Below are positions 23,223 to 29,484 of a stretch of DNA of 30,651 bases, in pieces. The stretch covers positions 1 through 30,651 of the forward strand of contig JAZSCN010000019.1 of assembly GCA_045602925.1 (NCBI GenBank). The letters run 5' to 3'. The stretch's first letter is position 1. Every line of letters begins with the position of its first letter. Under the pieces are notes generated by a model. The model was not told the DNA's origin. It saw nothing but the letters and a program-made list of their open reading frames with translations, and did no database searches. The position numbers and the translations under genes were made by a program. The DNA comes from UBA7477 sp045602925 (lineage in GTDB: Bacteria; Bacillota; Clostridia; Oscillospirales; Ruminococcaceae).

Positions 23223-23549
23223 ATGAATGATACGATTACACAGATGGCGGAAGACCGCTTCATTTTGTCGGCGATGACCGTAGCAGATGTTAAGTTCGCT
23301 ATGGCTAATCACCCGTTGTGGGATGTTGAGTTCCTGAAAAAGGACGGAACGGTGCGCCGTATGATTGCGACGCGTGATTGGAAGTTCCTAGAGGAGAATG
23401 CCGACGAGATGGATTATGAGAAGCCGACGCAGGCTGCAACGTGGAATGCCTTTAAGTCGGGGTATGTCCGCGTGTGGGATTGCAATGAGCTGGGATGGCG
23501 AGTGATCCCGACTGGTGAGCGTCTGATGCGTCTCGACCGAATCGACTGA
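23223..23549 (+). CDS. DUF2693-like protein
   Basis: 108 residues. VEFLKKDGTVRRMIATRDWK followed ~45 residues later by VRVWDCNELGWRVI matches the pattern of the DUF2693 family (a small protein of Bacteroidota and their phages that carries F-x-KKDG-x-xR-x-M and a V-x-V-x-D-x-x-x-x-x-WR ending). Role unknown. Box at 23198, 25 nt before the ATG. Ends in TGA. Confidence 0.75.
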   Translation: MNDTITQMAEDRFILSAMTVADVKFAMANHPLWDVEFLKKDGTVRRMIATRDWKFLEENADEMDYEKPTQAATWNAFKSGYVRVWDCNELGWRVIPTGERLMRLDRID

Positions 23550-23558
23550 TAAATAAAT

Positions 23559-23577
23559 CAGAACATAAGTATAAATA
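23559..23577 (+). promoter_or_regulatory. promoter box with short spacing and upstream mini-ORF
   Basis: CAGAACATAAGTATAAATA is directly followed by ATG, 19 nt from the box start, and that ATG opens only MYTN-stop. The real gene starts 15 nt further on. Confidence 0.55.
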
Positions 23578-23592
23578 ATGTATACAAACTAA

Positions 23593-23877
23593 ATGATATT
23601 CTCCATGTGTTTGTGTACATTCGATAAAGAACTAGTTCATTCCGCTGTAGGTAATTGTGTGCTCGGTATCTACAGGAACGGAGGTGAGGTAAGTGAAGAG
23701 CATGTTGTGAAACATCTCGAAGAGAGACTTACCCTTACGGATGAGATGCGAAGTTATATAGGTCCCGCAGTGGCTGAGTGGGTGCAGCATCTGAACCGTA
23801 AGCGAGATGAGTACGTACAGAAAAGTAAGTTCGTAACTTGGTGCACAGATGCGACTTACGACCTATCCATGGATTAA
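23593..23877 (+). CDS. hypothetical protein
   Basis: 94 residues. The start is uncertain: a box at 23559 is followed by ATG TAT ACA AAC TAA (a four-codon peptide MYTN) and then by this ATG; an internal start at 23605 (MCLCTFDKEL) is also possible. Helical centre and end (AVAEWVQHLNRKRDEYV). Not recognised. Confidence 0.68.
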   Translation: MIFSMCLCTFDKELVHSAVGNCVLGIYRNGGEVSEEHVVKHLEERLTLTDEMRSYIGPAVAEWVQHLNRKRDEYVQKSKFVTWCTDATYDLSMD

Positions 23878-24076
23878 ACGCATCCCGGGCCGGTGCTCGA
23901 TGTTCCGCAAGAGCAAAGAGTGACTGGTACGCCGGCCCGGGAACGGAAGTTATACTAAGTCGCTTGCTAATCCCTCGCTTCCTCTAACTTCCGGCGTAGG
24001 AGAGGAACTGCCTGCCACGGTAAAGTGTTCCGCTATTATTTCCATACGGTGTAGATTATGCGCACTAGTATGGAGT

Positions 24077-24131
24077 GCTTGTGATGGTTTCCCGGTAGCT
24101 CCGGTGCGGCGTTCGAATCCCGCAACAGGTT
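24077..24131 (+). other. short tRNA-like element
   Basis: GCTTGTG can pair with AACAGGT (with G-U pairs and one mismatch). Inside are one hairpin (CCGG-TAGCT-CCGG) and a T-arm-like stem around GTTCGAATC. Only about 55 nt, so it is not a normal tRNA; it could also be a terminator (TTTTTT follows). Confidence 0.3.
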
Positions 24132-24184
24132 TTTTCTATTGTTGTGTGCAACAAGATTTCTATTGTTGTGTTGTTCATAGTGGT

Positions 24185-24224
24185 GCCGGCTGGGTTGAGT
24201 GGTTACGACCCAGCCGGCTGTTTG
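24185..24224 (+). terminator. strong hairpin terminator
   Basis: GCCGGCTGGGT pairs perfectly with ACCCAGCCGGC around TGAGTGGTTACG, followed by TGTTTGCTT. It closes the structured region before the AT-rich repeat. Confidence 0.75.
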
Positions 24225-24250
24225 CTTAAAGCTTTTTGCAATAGATAAAA

Positions 24251-24343
24251 TTGAGTCTGAAATAAACTTGTTGATCTGAAATAAACTCGATTGACCAGTT
24301 TAAACTCCCGCAATAAATTAATTAATTAACGTTAATTAATGCT
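24251..24343 (+). repeat. AT-rich two-part repeat, right copy
   Basis: TTGAGTCTGAAATAAACTTG and TTGATCTGAAATAAACTCG are tandem relatives of the left copy at 9252. They are followed by the 20-bp perfect palindrome ATTAATTAACGTTAATTAAT at 24321-24340. Same order and orientation as at 9252-9304. Confidence 0.65.
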
Positions 24344-24376
24344 TTTATGCACACAGAACACCTGTATAATAAATGC

Positions 24377-24673
24377 ATGATTACACGCAACACATTCGAC
24401 TATGCGCAACTTGGTTTGACCGTCGCACGTTTCGCTTCTCAGTTGAAGCAGGGCATTTCTATTGATTGCAATATGTCCTTTGGTGGTCCTAATGGCTCGT
24501 ACTTCATGGTGGGTCTATTCACTCAGGGAGAGGCTCAGGGCCAGTGGAACGTTATCAAGACTTTCTATGATAGCGATGATAAATCCGTGCGAGAGATTTT
24601 GGATGAGGTCTTTGCGTTCTGTATTGAGAATGATTTGTTTAAGCAGCCCCTTGATATTAAACTAGTAGATTGA
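24377..24673 (+). CDS. hypothetical protein
   Basis: 98 residues from the ATG at 24377 (box at 24354). Helix, strands with Gly (CNMSFGGPNGSYFMVGLF), then helix. Not recognised. The next gene follows 7 nt after the TGA stop without a box. Confidence 0.85.
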   Translation: MITRNTFDYAQLGLTVARFASQLKQGISIDCNMSFGGPNGSYFMVGLFTQGEAQGQWNVIKTFYDSDDKSVREILDEVFAFCIENDLFKQPLDIKLVD

Positions 24674-24680
24674 TAATAAA

Positions 24681-25013
24681 ATGGTTAAGAGTAGCGCAAG
24701 AAAGTTGGCGTACGGAGCGGAGTATTACGAGCGCAATAAGGAACGAATTAAGGCCCGTCGACGAGAGCGATGGGCGAAGGCGAGCGAGGAGGAACGAGAC
24801 CGCCAGCGAGAGTGGAGCCGCGAACATTATCACCGAACAGCAGAGAAGAGCAAAGCGAGGACGGTGGAATGGCTTCGCGCTAATAAGGACCTCGTAAACG
24901 CACGAGCGCGACTGTCCCGTTATAAAAAGAAGGGTGATACCGTTGCAATTGAGCGAGAGGAACAATTGATTGCAACCTTGCTTGCTCAGAAAAAGGACAG
25001 AACTGAAACATAA
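24681..25013 (+). CDS. basic coiled-coil-like protein, likely nucleic-acid binding
   Basis: 110 residues, very rich in Arg, Lys and Glu. YYERNKERIKARRRERWAKA resembles the repeating Y-[EA]-x-N-[KR]-E-[KR]-[IV] helices seen beside DNA-binding or endonuclease domains in phages, but no catalytic domain is present. Co-transcribed with 24377. The tail DRTET is encoded by the next box. Confidence 0.8.
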   Translation: MVKSSARKLAYGAEYYERNKERIKARRRERWAKASEEERDRQREWSREHYHRTAEKSKARTVEWLRANKDLVNARARLSRYKKKGDTVAIEREEQLIATLLAQKKDRTET

Positions 25014-25020
25014 TATAAGC

Positions 25021-25170
25021 ATGAACAGCATCAAAGATATCCCTGCCTCTGAGTTCAATATGAAGAACCTTCTCGACCTCCGCTATGATGAGGAGCGTGG
25101 TGTAGTTTCTATATATCAAATCCGCGGGAAGTTGATTGTGGACGATAGGAACGGTCGTCGCTTCCTGTAA
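25021..25170 (+). CDS. hypothetical 49-residue protein
   Basis: Short gene supported by the box at 24998, exactly 23 nt before the ATG. MNSIKDIPASEFNMKNLLDL, then two strands and a basic end (DDRNGRRFL). Not recognised. Confidence 0.77.
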   Translation: MNSIKDIPASEFNMKNLLDLRYDEERGVVSIYQIRGKLIVDDRNGRRFL

Positions 25171-25195
25171 GACAGAACATAACTACAATAAGAGT

Positions 25196-25462
25196 ATGAA
25201 CGACACCTTCACAACCTTCCTTTTTGAAATATCCAATAGGCGGAACTCGGACCTTAACGGGACGACGCTTCTTGTAGATGGGATCGAGTATATCGTTTAT
25301 AAGGATAAGTGTTATTTCACGTTAAGCCCCGTCAACGAGGACTTATACGTACGGGCTCGTTGTCTGATTGTGCCCTTTGAAACTGAACGGGCCGAACAGT
25401 GGCGAAAGAATCACAAGTCTATTAGGCTTCTTACTGAACAGCAGAACAGAACACAACTATAA
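25196..25462 (+). CDS. hypothetical protein
   Basis: 88 residues from the ATG at 25196 (box at 25173). Strands around LLVDGIEYIVYKDKCYFTL. The end QQNRTQL is written inside the next promoter box at 25447. Confidence 0.83.
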   Translation: MNDTFTTFLFEISNRRNSDLNGTTLLVDGIEYIVYKDKCYFTLSPVNEDLYVRARCLIVPFETERAEQWRKNHKSIRLLTEQQNRTQL

Positions 25463-25469
25463 TAAGAGC

Positions 25470-25691
25470 ATGAAAATCTTCGACTTTTCCAAAATCAAGT
25501 GGGATGAAACTAGCAGCGAGTTCAAGTATGTTAAGCCGGTTCATTCCATGCTATTAAAATCCACCCGCTTCACGTCTATTAGCGAGGCAGTTGCCTTCGT
25601 CGAGAAGCAATATGGAATTGGTATGGTATCATTCCAGTGCTTTGTGCGAGATATGCCCGAGACGGAGGAAATTGAGTTGTTTATCGACTAA
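25470..25691 (+). CDS. hypothetical small protein
   Basis: 73 residues from the ATG at 25470 (box at 25447; a tandem CAGAAC lies at 25442). SISEAVAFVEKQYG is helical; the rest is strands. Not recognised. Confidence 0.83.
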   Translation: MKIFDFSKIKWDETSSEFKYVKPVHSMLLKSTRFTSISEAVAFVEKQYGIGMVSFQCFVRDMPETEEIELFID

Positions 25692-25727
25692 GCTTTAATC
25701 AAGACAGAACTCAGCTATAATATAATC

Positions 25728-26057
25728 ATGAACAGCAACGATTATTTCAAGGAATGCCTTTCTAAAGCTACCGCTGCAATTCTTCTTTTTGAAGTAGATA
25801 GCGCTGAAGTTGTTTTTATCGACTTTCAAGCAAAAGACGAATATTTCAGTCAAGATACGTGGATGCTGATTCCTGACGGAATCAACGGCATGTGTGGTAG
25901 CTTTACGAATAGCGATATAGATAACGCAACTATTGTCTATGATGAAGATACAGACGAGTTCCACGTCGCGTTTGCTGAACAGGACGAAATGTTTGACGAA
26001 GGATTTGGCCATTTCAAACGCATCCAATTTTTATATACTAAAAAAGCTTTAGGCTAA
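25728..26057 (+). CDS. hypothetical acidic protein
   Basis: 109 residues, acidic (TIVYDEDTDEFHVAFAEQDE). The layout (N-terminal helix FKECLSKATAA, acidic strands, closing F-[KR]-x-I) is reminiscent of family A, but identity is too low to claim it. Box at 25705. Confidence 0.86.
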   Translation: MNSNDYFKECLSKATAAILLFEVDSAEVVFIDFQAKDEYFSQDTWMLIPDGINGMCGSFTNSDIDNATIVYDEDTDEFHVAFAEQDEMFDEGFGHFKRIQFLYTKKALG

Positions 26058-26082
26058 AACAGAACACGACTATAATATAATC

Positions 26083-26424
26083 ATGAACAACATCAATATG
26101 CTTAATGTCCCTTCTGATTGCCGCTCTTTCTGCCTTACCAACTATAATGCCTACGCTGAGGTAGTAGATAAGGATGGTAAGCGCAACTTTATTGACCTTC
26201 CTTGTCTAGAGCCTATCTTCGCTATCTCTTTAGAGGCGGCAAAGCACTCGCTAGCTAAGGCACTTAATGTGGATATTAGCCTTATGTCCGAGTGGGAACT
26301 AGTCGGCGAGGAAAATGGCTTCTGCCCGTCCATCTGCATTGGCTATAAGGTTGGTGCTATAGAGGCGGGATACTCGTTTGATGTTTATACTACTGTCAAT
26401 ACTATCCACTTGCTAGAGGATTGA
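26083..26424 (+). CDS. hypothetical protein
   Basis: 113 residues, Cys-containing, mixed strands and helix (FAISLEAAKHSLAKALNVDI). Box at 26060. Ends in TGA immediately before the next box. Confidence 0.86.
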   Translation: MNNINMLNVPSDCRSFCLTNYNAYAEVVDKDGKRNFIDLPCLEPIFAISLEAAKHSLAKALNVDISLMSEWELVGEENGFCPSICIGYKVGAIEAGYSFDVYTTVNTIHLLED

Positions 26425-26449
26425 GACAGAACATAAGTATAATATAGTC

Positions 26450-26584
26450 ATGAAGAGCAAAGTTAAAGAGTATCGTCCGCGAGTGATTGTCCGAGGTAAT
26501 ACTGGAACCCGCGTCATGCGTTCCAAAAAGGATAAGTCCTCATCCCGTCAGGCGCTGAAGCTCGAGCTGAAGCGCTCTTGGTAG
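26450..26584 (+). CDS. hypothetical 44-residue basic protein
   Basis: Short gene supported by a full box at 26427, 23 nt before its ATG. Strongly basic (YRPRVIVRGNTGTRVMRSKK), which suggests nucleic-acid binding. The stop is TAG. Confidence 0.78.
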   Translation: MKSKVKEYRPRVIVRGNTGTRVMRSKKDKSSSRQALKLELKRSW

Positions 26585-26610
26585 GAACAGAACACAACTA
26601 TAATATAATT

Positions 26611-26970
26611 ATGAAAGGCATGAACCTCTACTCCGTTATCCGCAAGTCGACCGTCTGTTACCTGTTCCTGGAAGGCGAGCCCGTTATTGGAACCTTCTTC
26701 GCTGATAGCTCTGGCGCGTTCACAGGCATCCATTTCCGCTCCAGCATTTGTCCTAACTTTATTAAGCAGGATAATGAAGCCGCCGGCGAAACTGAACAGT
26801 CAGGCATGACGGGTTTTTGCTCTGAGGTAACTGACGTGAAAATGCGTTGGTTGGAGGATAATAGCCACAAGCTGTTTGTCAGTTTTGACGAGGGTAAAAC
26901 CTTCCACCTCGTTCGCGTCCTGACTGTGGATGGTTGCGTTATTAGCGACGCGCCTGGCATCCTGCCTTAA
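26611..26970 (+). CDS. hypothetical beta-rich protein
   Basis: 119 residues from the ATG at 26611 (box at 26588); a second ATG at 26620 is possible. Successive strands (STVCYLFLEGEPVIGTFF, KLFVSFDEGKTFHLVRVL) and five Cys. Not recognised. Confidence 0.86.
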   Translation: MKGMNLYSVIRKSTVCYLFLEGEPVIGTFFADSSGAFTGIHFRSSICPNFIKQDNEAAGETEQSGMTGFCSEVTDVKMRWLEDNSHKLFVSFDEGKTFHLVRVLTVDGCVISDAPGILP

Positions 26971-26999
26971 GCGTAACAGAACACAACTATAATATAAGC

Positions 27000-27242
27000 A
27001 TGAACGACGTAATCAATTTCATCTTTGAGCTTCGCAGCAAGGGCCATAATATCACCTTTGAGCTGAACAACTTTGGTATCTTTACCATTGTTGAGCATTA
27101 CAGCGAGAGCGTGAATGGTCGCAGGATTTATGGCACTAAGAAGAATAAGCTGTGGAGCGGACGAGCTGAGGAAGTTGGCGAGTGGCTGTGCGACGATATT
27201 GAGGCCAAGATGATAGGACCTGTGGCTGAGTGTCTGCGATAA
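27000..27242 (+). CDS. hypothetical protein
   Basis: 80 residues. N-terminal helix (VINFIFELRSKG), strands (NITFELNNFGIFTIVEHY), then GRAEEVGEWLCDDIEAK helix, the same helix-sheet-helix order as 19826. Box at 26977. Confidence 0.85.
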   Translation: MNDVINFIFELRSKGHNITFELNNFGIFTIVEHYSESVNGRRIYGTKKNKLWSGRAEEVGEWLCDDIEAKMIGPVAECLR

Positions 27243-27268
27243 GAACAGAACAACCCTATAATATAAGC

Positions 27269-27481
27269 ATGAAGACAATCAAGGACCTTACGACATTTAT
27301 TGATGGCAAGCAGTATAACTGTGAAATCTATCGCAGCGGCAAGGATGAGGATTACTTTTTCGTCGAGGATCAGCCAGTTGATATGAAGGTTGTATTTGCC
27401 TCTGAGACTATCAATGGCTATCTGGTCGTGACGGAGGATGATGGTGGCGAGCGTATGTCGTGGTGCTGCTTTGAGAAGTAA
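27269..27481 (+). CDS. hypothetical small acidic protein
   Basis: 70 residues from the ATG at 27269 (box at 27246). Strand-rich (TTFIDGKQYNCEIYRSGKDE) and Asp/Glu-rich; ends WCCFEK. Confidence 0.84.
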   Translation: MKTIKDLTTFIDGKQYNCEIYRSGKDEDYFFVEDQPVDMKVVFASETINGYLVVTEDDGGERMSWCCFEK

Positions 27482-27504
27482 TAGAACAAGCCTATAATAT
27501 AATC

Positions 27505-27810
27505 ATGAATTACGTTGAGTTTAAGAAGAGTCTCTGCCGCGCAATCTGGATTCAAGATGCAATGATTACTATTGAAGCTAACATTGACACGATTGCAATC
27601 CCTCACAAGCACACACTGTTTGTGGACGATGAGTGGGGCATTCAGGCACCTGGTTGCGGTTTGCATCTGCAGTGGAAGACTATCGAGCGAATGGTCGATG
27701 AGGGTAAGTGGGAAAATTACCAGCAAGGAACTTCTACTATTATGGTAGTAGATGGTACGAAATACCGCATCAAGTTTCATCGTCTTACCTCTCTTGAGGA
27801 CCTGCTTTGA
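27505..27810 (+). CDS. hypothetical protein
   Basis: 101 residues. Strands (TLFVDDEWGIQAPGCGLHLQ, TIMVVDGTKYRIKFH) after an N-terminal helix. The box at 27482 begins TAGAAC instead of CAGAAC but keeps the 23-nt spacing. Confidence 0.85.
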   Translation: MNYVEFKKSLCRAIWIQDAMITIEANIDTIAIPHKHTLFVDDEWGIQAPGCGLHLQWKTIERMVDEGKWENYQQGTSTIMVVDGTKYRIKFHRLTSLEDLL

Positions 27811-27844
27811 AAACAGAACTAAAATATAATATAAGTATAATCGT

Positions 27845-28138
27845 ATGGAAAACGAAAATATTTTGAAGCAGATGGTTGCCGATAAGATGGTCCTCACGGT
27901 GGTAGACCCTACGGATTACAGCGAGGTAGAATGTCACATTGAAGGTGGTAATGGAGATTATTCTCTCGTATCTAACGATGCACAAGCTCCGAGCGAAGAG
28001 GAACTTGAAGCAGATCCTTTTGCCGAGCCTACCGGATTTATCCTTCAGATTCGTCGTCTCGTAGCTCAGGGTACCAATGAGTTCTATATTCTCTGCGACG
28101 GTGTTGATGAATATTTCGAAGTTATTGACATTAACTGA
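27845..28138 (+). CDS. hypothetical acidic protein, last gene of the array
   Basis: 97 residues, very acidic (PSEEELEADPFAEP). Strands at both ends. Box at 27814, 31 nt before the ATG, a slightly longer leader than usual. Confidence 0.86.
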   Translation: MENENILKQMVADKMVLTVVDPTDYSEVECHIEGGNGDYSLVSNDAQAPSEEELEADPFAEPTGFILQIRRLVAQGTNEFYILCDGVDEYFEVIDIN

Positions 28139-28147
28139 AAATAAAAT

Positions 28148-28168
28148 CAGAACTTTAATAAAATAAAA
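28148..28168 (+). promoter_or_regulatory. promoter box at the head of the tRNA cluster
   Basis: CAGAACTTTAATAAAATAAA is followed by ATG-TAA, so it opens no protein. The first RNA gene lies about 130 nt downstream; the box probably drives the tRNA cluster. Confidence 0.55.
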
Positions 28169-28296
28169 ATGTAAACAGCAACAACTGCTGATAAATATAT
28201 CAAAATCGCCTCTGACACGGGGGCCATCCAAAGGCGGCTGTCATAAAGTCGCCGGCGGATGAAAGAAGATTGAGAGTAGTGTGATTGAAAAATAAT

Positions 28297-28614
28297 TCGC
28301 CCTTAGTTCAGCGGAAGAACGCGTGACTGTAATAACATATTGATATTCAATACTTTATGAGTATCACGGCATATGCAGCGTATCAAGGAAACTTGATAAT
28401 GAAAACACCGCTAATTCGGGGAATGCGCAGAGGCCGTTAATTCTGCGAGAATCCCGAGCAAGGAAGCAAATGCTTTTATGTGTAGAGACCTTACACGGTG
28501 CACCTAAGTTAAAAATAATTTTAATATGGTGAAGAGCACGTCCGATTGATATAACTTATTGATAGTTAATCAGTTGTAATCACGATGTCCCTGGTTCGAT
28601 CCCAGGAGGGCGAG
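28297..28614 (+). tRNA. tRNA-Asn(GUU) interrupted by a group I intron
   Basis: 5' part at 28297-28330: acceptor TCGCCCT, D-stem GTTC/GAAC, anticodon stem CGTGA, then CTGT. 3' part at 28577-28614: TAATCACG completes the loop CTGTTAA (anticodon GTT) and stem, then a short variable loop, T-arm CCTGG-TTCGATC-CCAGG, acceptor AGGGCGA (seven perfect pairs) and discriminator G. The joined molecule closely resembles bacterial tRNA-Asn. The splice rule (exon ends in U, intron ends in G) selects Asn rather than Tyr. No CCA is encoded. Confidence 0.88.
28331..28576 (+). other. group I intron (246 nt, ORF-less) in the tRNA-Asn anticodon
   Basis: The intron begins after U28330 and ends with G28576. The guide GCAG at 28375-28378 can pair with exon CUGU, leaving the expected U-G at the splice site. 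A GAAA-capped hairpin (TATCAAG/CTTGATA) follows. The Q-like AATCCCGAGC is at about 28450, the R-like GTAGAGACCTTACACGGTG at 28482-28500, and the S-like GAAGAGCACGTCC at 28531-28543. These are the conserved core segments of group I introns. The inserted position is between anticodon bases 35 and 36. Confidence 0.87.
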
Positions 28615-28647
28615 GTTTAATGCTTTTCCATTGAGGTAAATAATAAT

Positions 28648-29406
28648 ATGAAATGTGAATATTGTGAAAAAGAACATGATGGAAGTTTTGGAACAGGACG
28701 TTTTTGTTCGATAAGTTGTAGAGCAAAATACGGTTCTTCAAAGGTAAAAAATCATAAATGTAATTTTCATAAATCTTCTAAAGAAGGAGGCTGGCAATGT
28801 GTTCATTGCTCAGAATCTTTCAGAACAAGAGCATTATTATATAAACATGTTGCTGAAGAACATTCTGATTTTTCTAGTAAAGGTGGCAAAAAAGCCTGGA
28901 ATAAAGGAAAAACTAAAGAAACATGTGAATCAGTTAAAAAAGGAGCTGAGACATATAAAATGCGCATTAAGTCGGGCGAAATAATTCCTCCTCAAAAAGG
29001 AAAGCAACATACAAAAGAAGTTAAACATAAAATATCTGAAGGTATGCTTCGAGCCCATGCGGAAGGCCGAGCACATAATATAGGTGCTAGTAGATGGAAT
29101 AATGAACCGTCTTGGCCAGAGCAATGGTTTATGCAAGTAATAGAAAATGAATTTGAAGATAAAAAATATCAACGAGAATATTCATTTGGAAGATTTGCAT
29201 TAGATTTTGCTTGGGTAGATAAAAAGAAGTGTATTGAAATAGATGGAGAACAACATCAACGATTTGACGATTATAAAGAACGAGATGAACGAAAAGATTC
29301 TTTATTAAAAGAAAATGGTTGGGAAGTTCTTCGTATAATTTGGAAAGAAGCATTTGCTAATCCAAAGGAAATAATTCAAAAAGCAAAAGAGTTTATAGAA
29401 AAATAA
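28648..29406 (+). CDS. homing endonuclease, PD-(D/E)xK / DUF559-Vsr type with NUMOD3-like motifs
   Basis: 252 residues. The N-terminus has two Cys-rich zinc-finger-like pieces (CEYCEKEH...FCSISC, CVHCSESF...HVAEEH). Residues ~85-145 carry NUMOD3-like segments (AWNKGKTKE, GKQHTKEVKHKISEG) that bind DNA in homing enzymes. The catalytic C-terminus has FALDFAWVDKKKCIEIDGEQ followed by H, D, R and L-x-x-x-GW-x-VLRI, the DUF559/Vsr pattern with D, E and H residues. It starts 33 nt after the tRNA-Asn and ends 2 nt before the tRNA-Met, so it is free-standing between two tRNAs. AT-richer than the array genes, a sign of separate origin. Confidence 0.87.
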   Translation: MKCEYCEKEHDGSFGTGRFCSISCRAKYGSSKVKNHKCNFHKSSKEGGWQCVHCSESFRTRALLYKHVAEEHSDFSSKGGKKAWNKGKTKETCESVKKGAETYKMRIKSGEIIPPQKGKQHTKEVKHKISEGMLRAHAEGRAHNIGASRWNNEPSWPEQWFMQVIENEFEDKKYQREYSFGRFALDFAWVDKKKCIEIDGEQHQRFDDYKERDERKDSLLKENGWEVLRIIWKEAFANPKEIIQKAKEFIEK

Positions 29407-29408
29407 AT

Positions 29409-29484
29409 CGCGGAGTGGGGAAGTCAGGCCTATCCCGTCAGTCTCATAAGCTGAATGTCGCCAGTTCGAATCTGGCCTCCGCAA
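29409..29484 (+). tRNA. tRNA-Met (CAU)
   Basis: Acceptor CGCGGAG pairs with CTCCGC plus a C1-A72 mismatch; D-stem GGG/CCC, anticodon stem TCAGT/GCTGA with loop CTCATAA, T-arm GCCAG-TTCGAAT-CTGGC, discriminator A. The C1-A72 mismatch is typical of initiator tRNAs, but the three G-C pairs expected in an initiator anticodon stem are missing. Initiator, elongator or Ile(k2CAU) cannot be settled from sequence alone. No CCA encoded. Confidence 0.85.

Larger units (their letters stand above)
23878..24346 (+). ncRNA. structured non-coding region, candidate ncRNA(s)
   Basis: 470 nt with no supported gene, GC-rich in its left part. CCCGGGCCGG (23884-23893) pairs with CCGGCCCGGG (23932-23941) and encloses TGCTC/GAGCA. 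CGGAAGTTA (23945-23953) pairs with TAACTTCCG (23986-23994). A T-arm-like piece with GTTCGAATC sits near 24111 and is followed by TTTTTT. Two copies of TTTCTATTGTTGTGT follow. An 11-bp terminator-like hairpin lies at 24185-24218. The right end is the AT-rich repeat. It is not a known RNA family to me. Confidence 0.5.

Noticed and set aside
21421..26584. Possible recoding of TAG, as in Lak-type megaphages
   Set aside because: TAG is a real stop at 21445, 21660 and 26584. Reading through 21660 would fuse a gene across a promoter box into the next gene (21673), and read-through at 21445 gives an implausible protein. Standard code fits.
9970..26610. Longer N-termini such as KTEHKYNISM, RTEHNYNIIM or KTEQAYIKGM on many array genes
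   Set aside because: These stretches are only the promoter box read as protein in the frame of the gene. The true starts are the ATGs 23 or 25 nt after the box.
8276..28168. CRISPR array, suggested by the regular short repeats
   Set aside because: The repeats are spaced by whole genes of varying length and always end at a start codon; there are no uniform spacers.
28297..28614. tRNA-Tyr(GUA)
   Set aside because: The unspliced sequence shows GTA, but group I splicing (exon ending in U, intron ending in G) gives loop CTGTTAA, anticodon GUU. The short variable loop also fits Asn and not bacterial Tyr.
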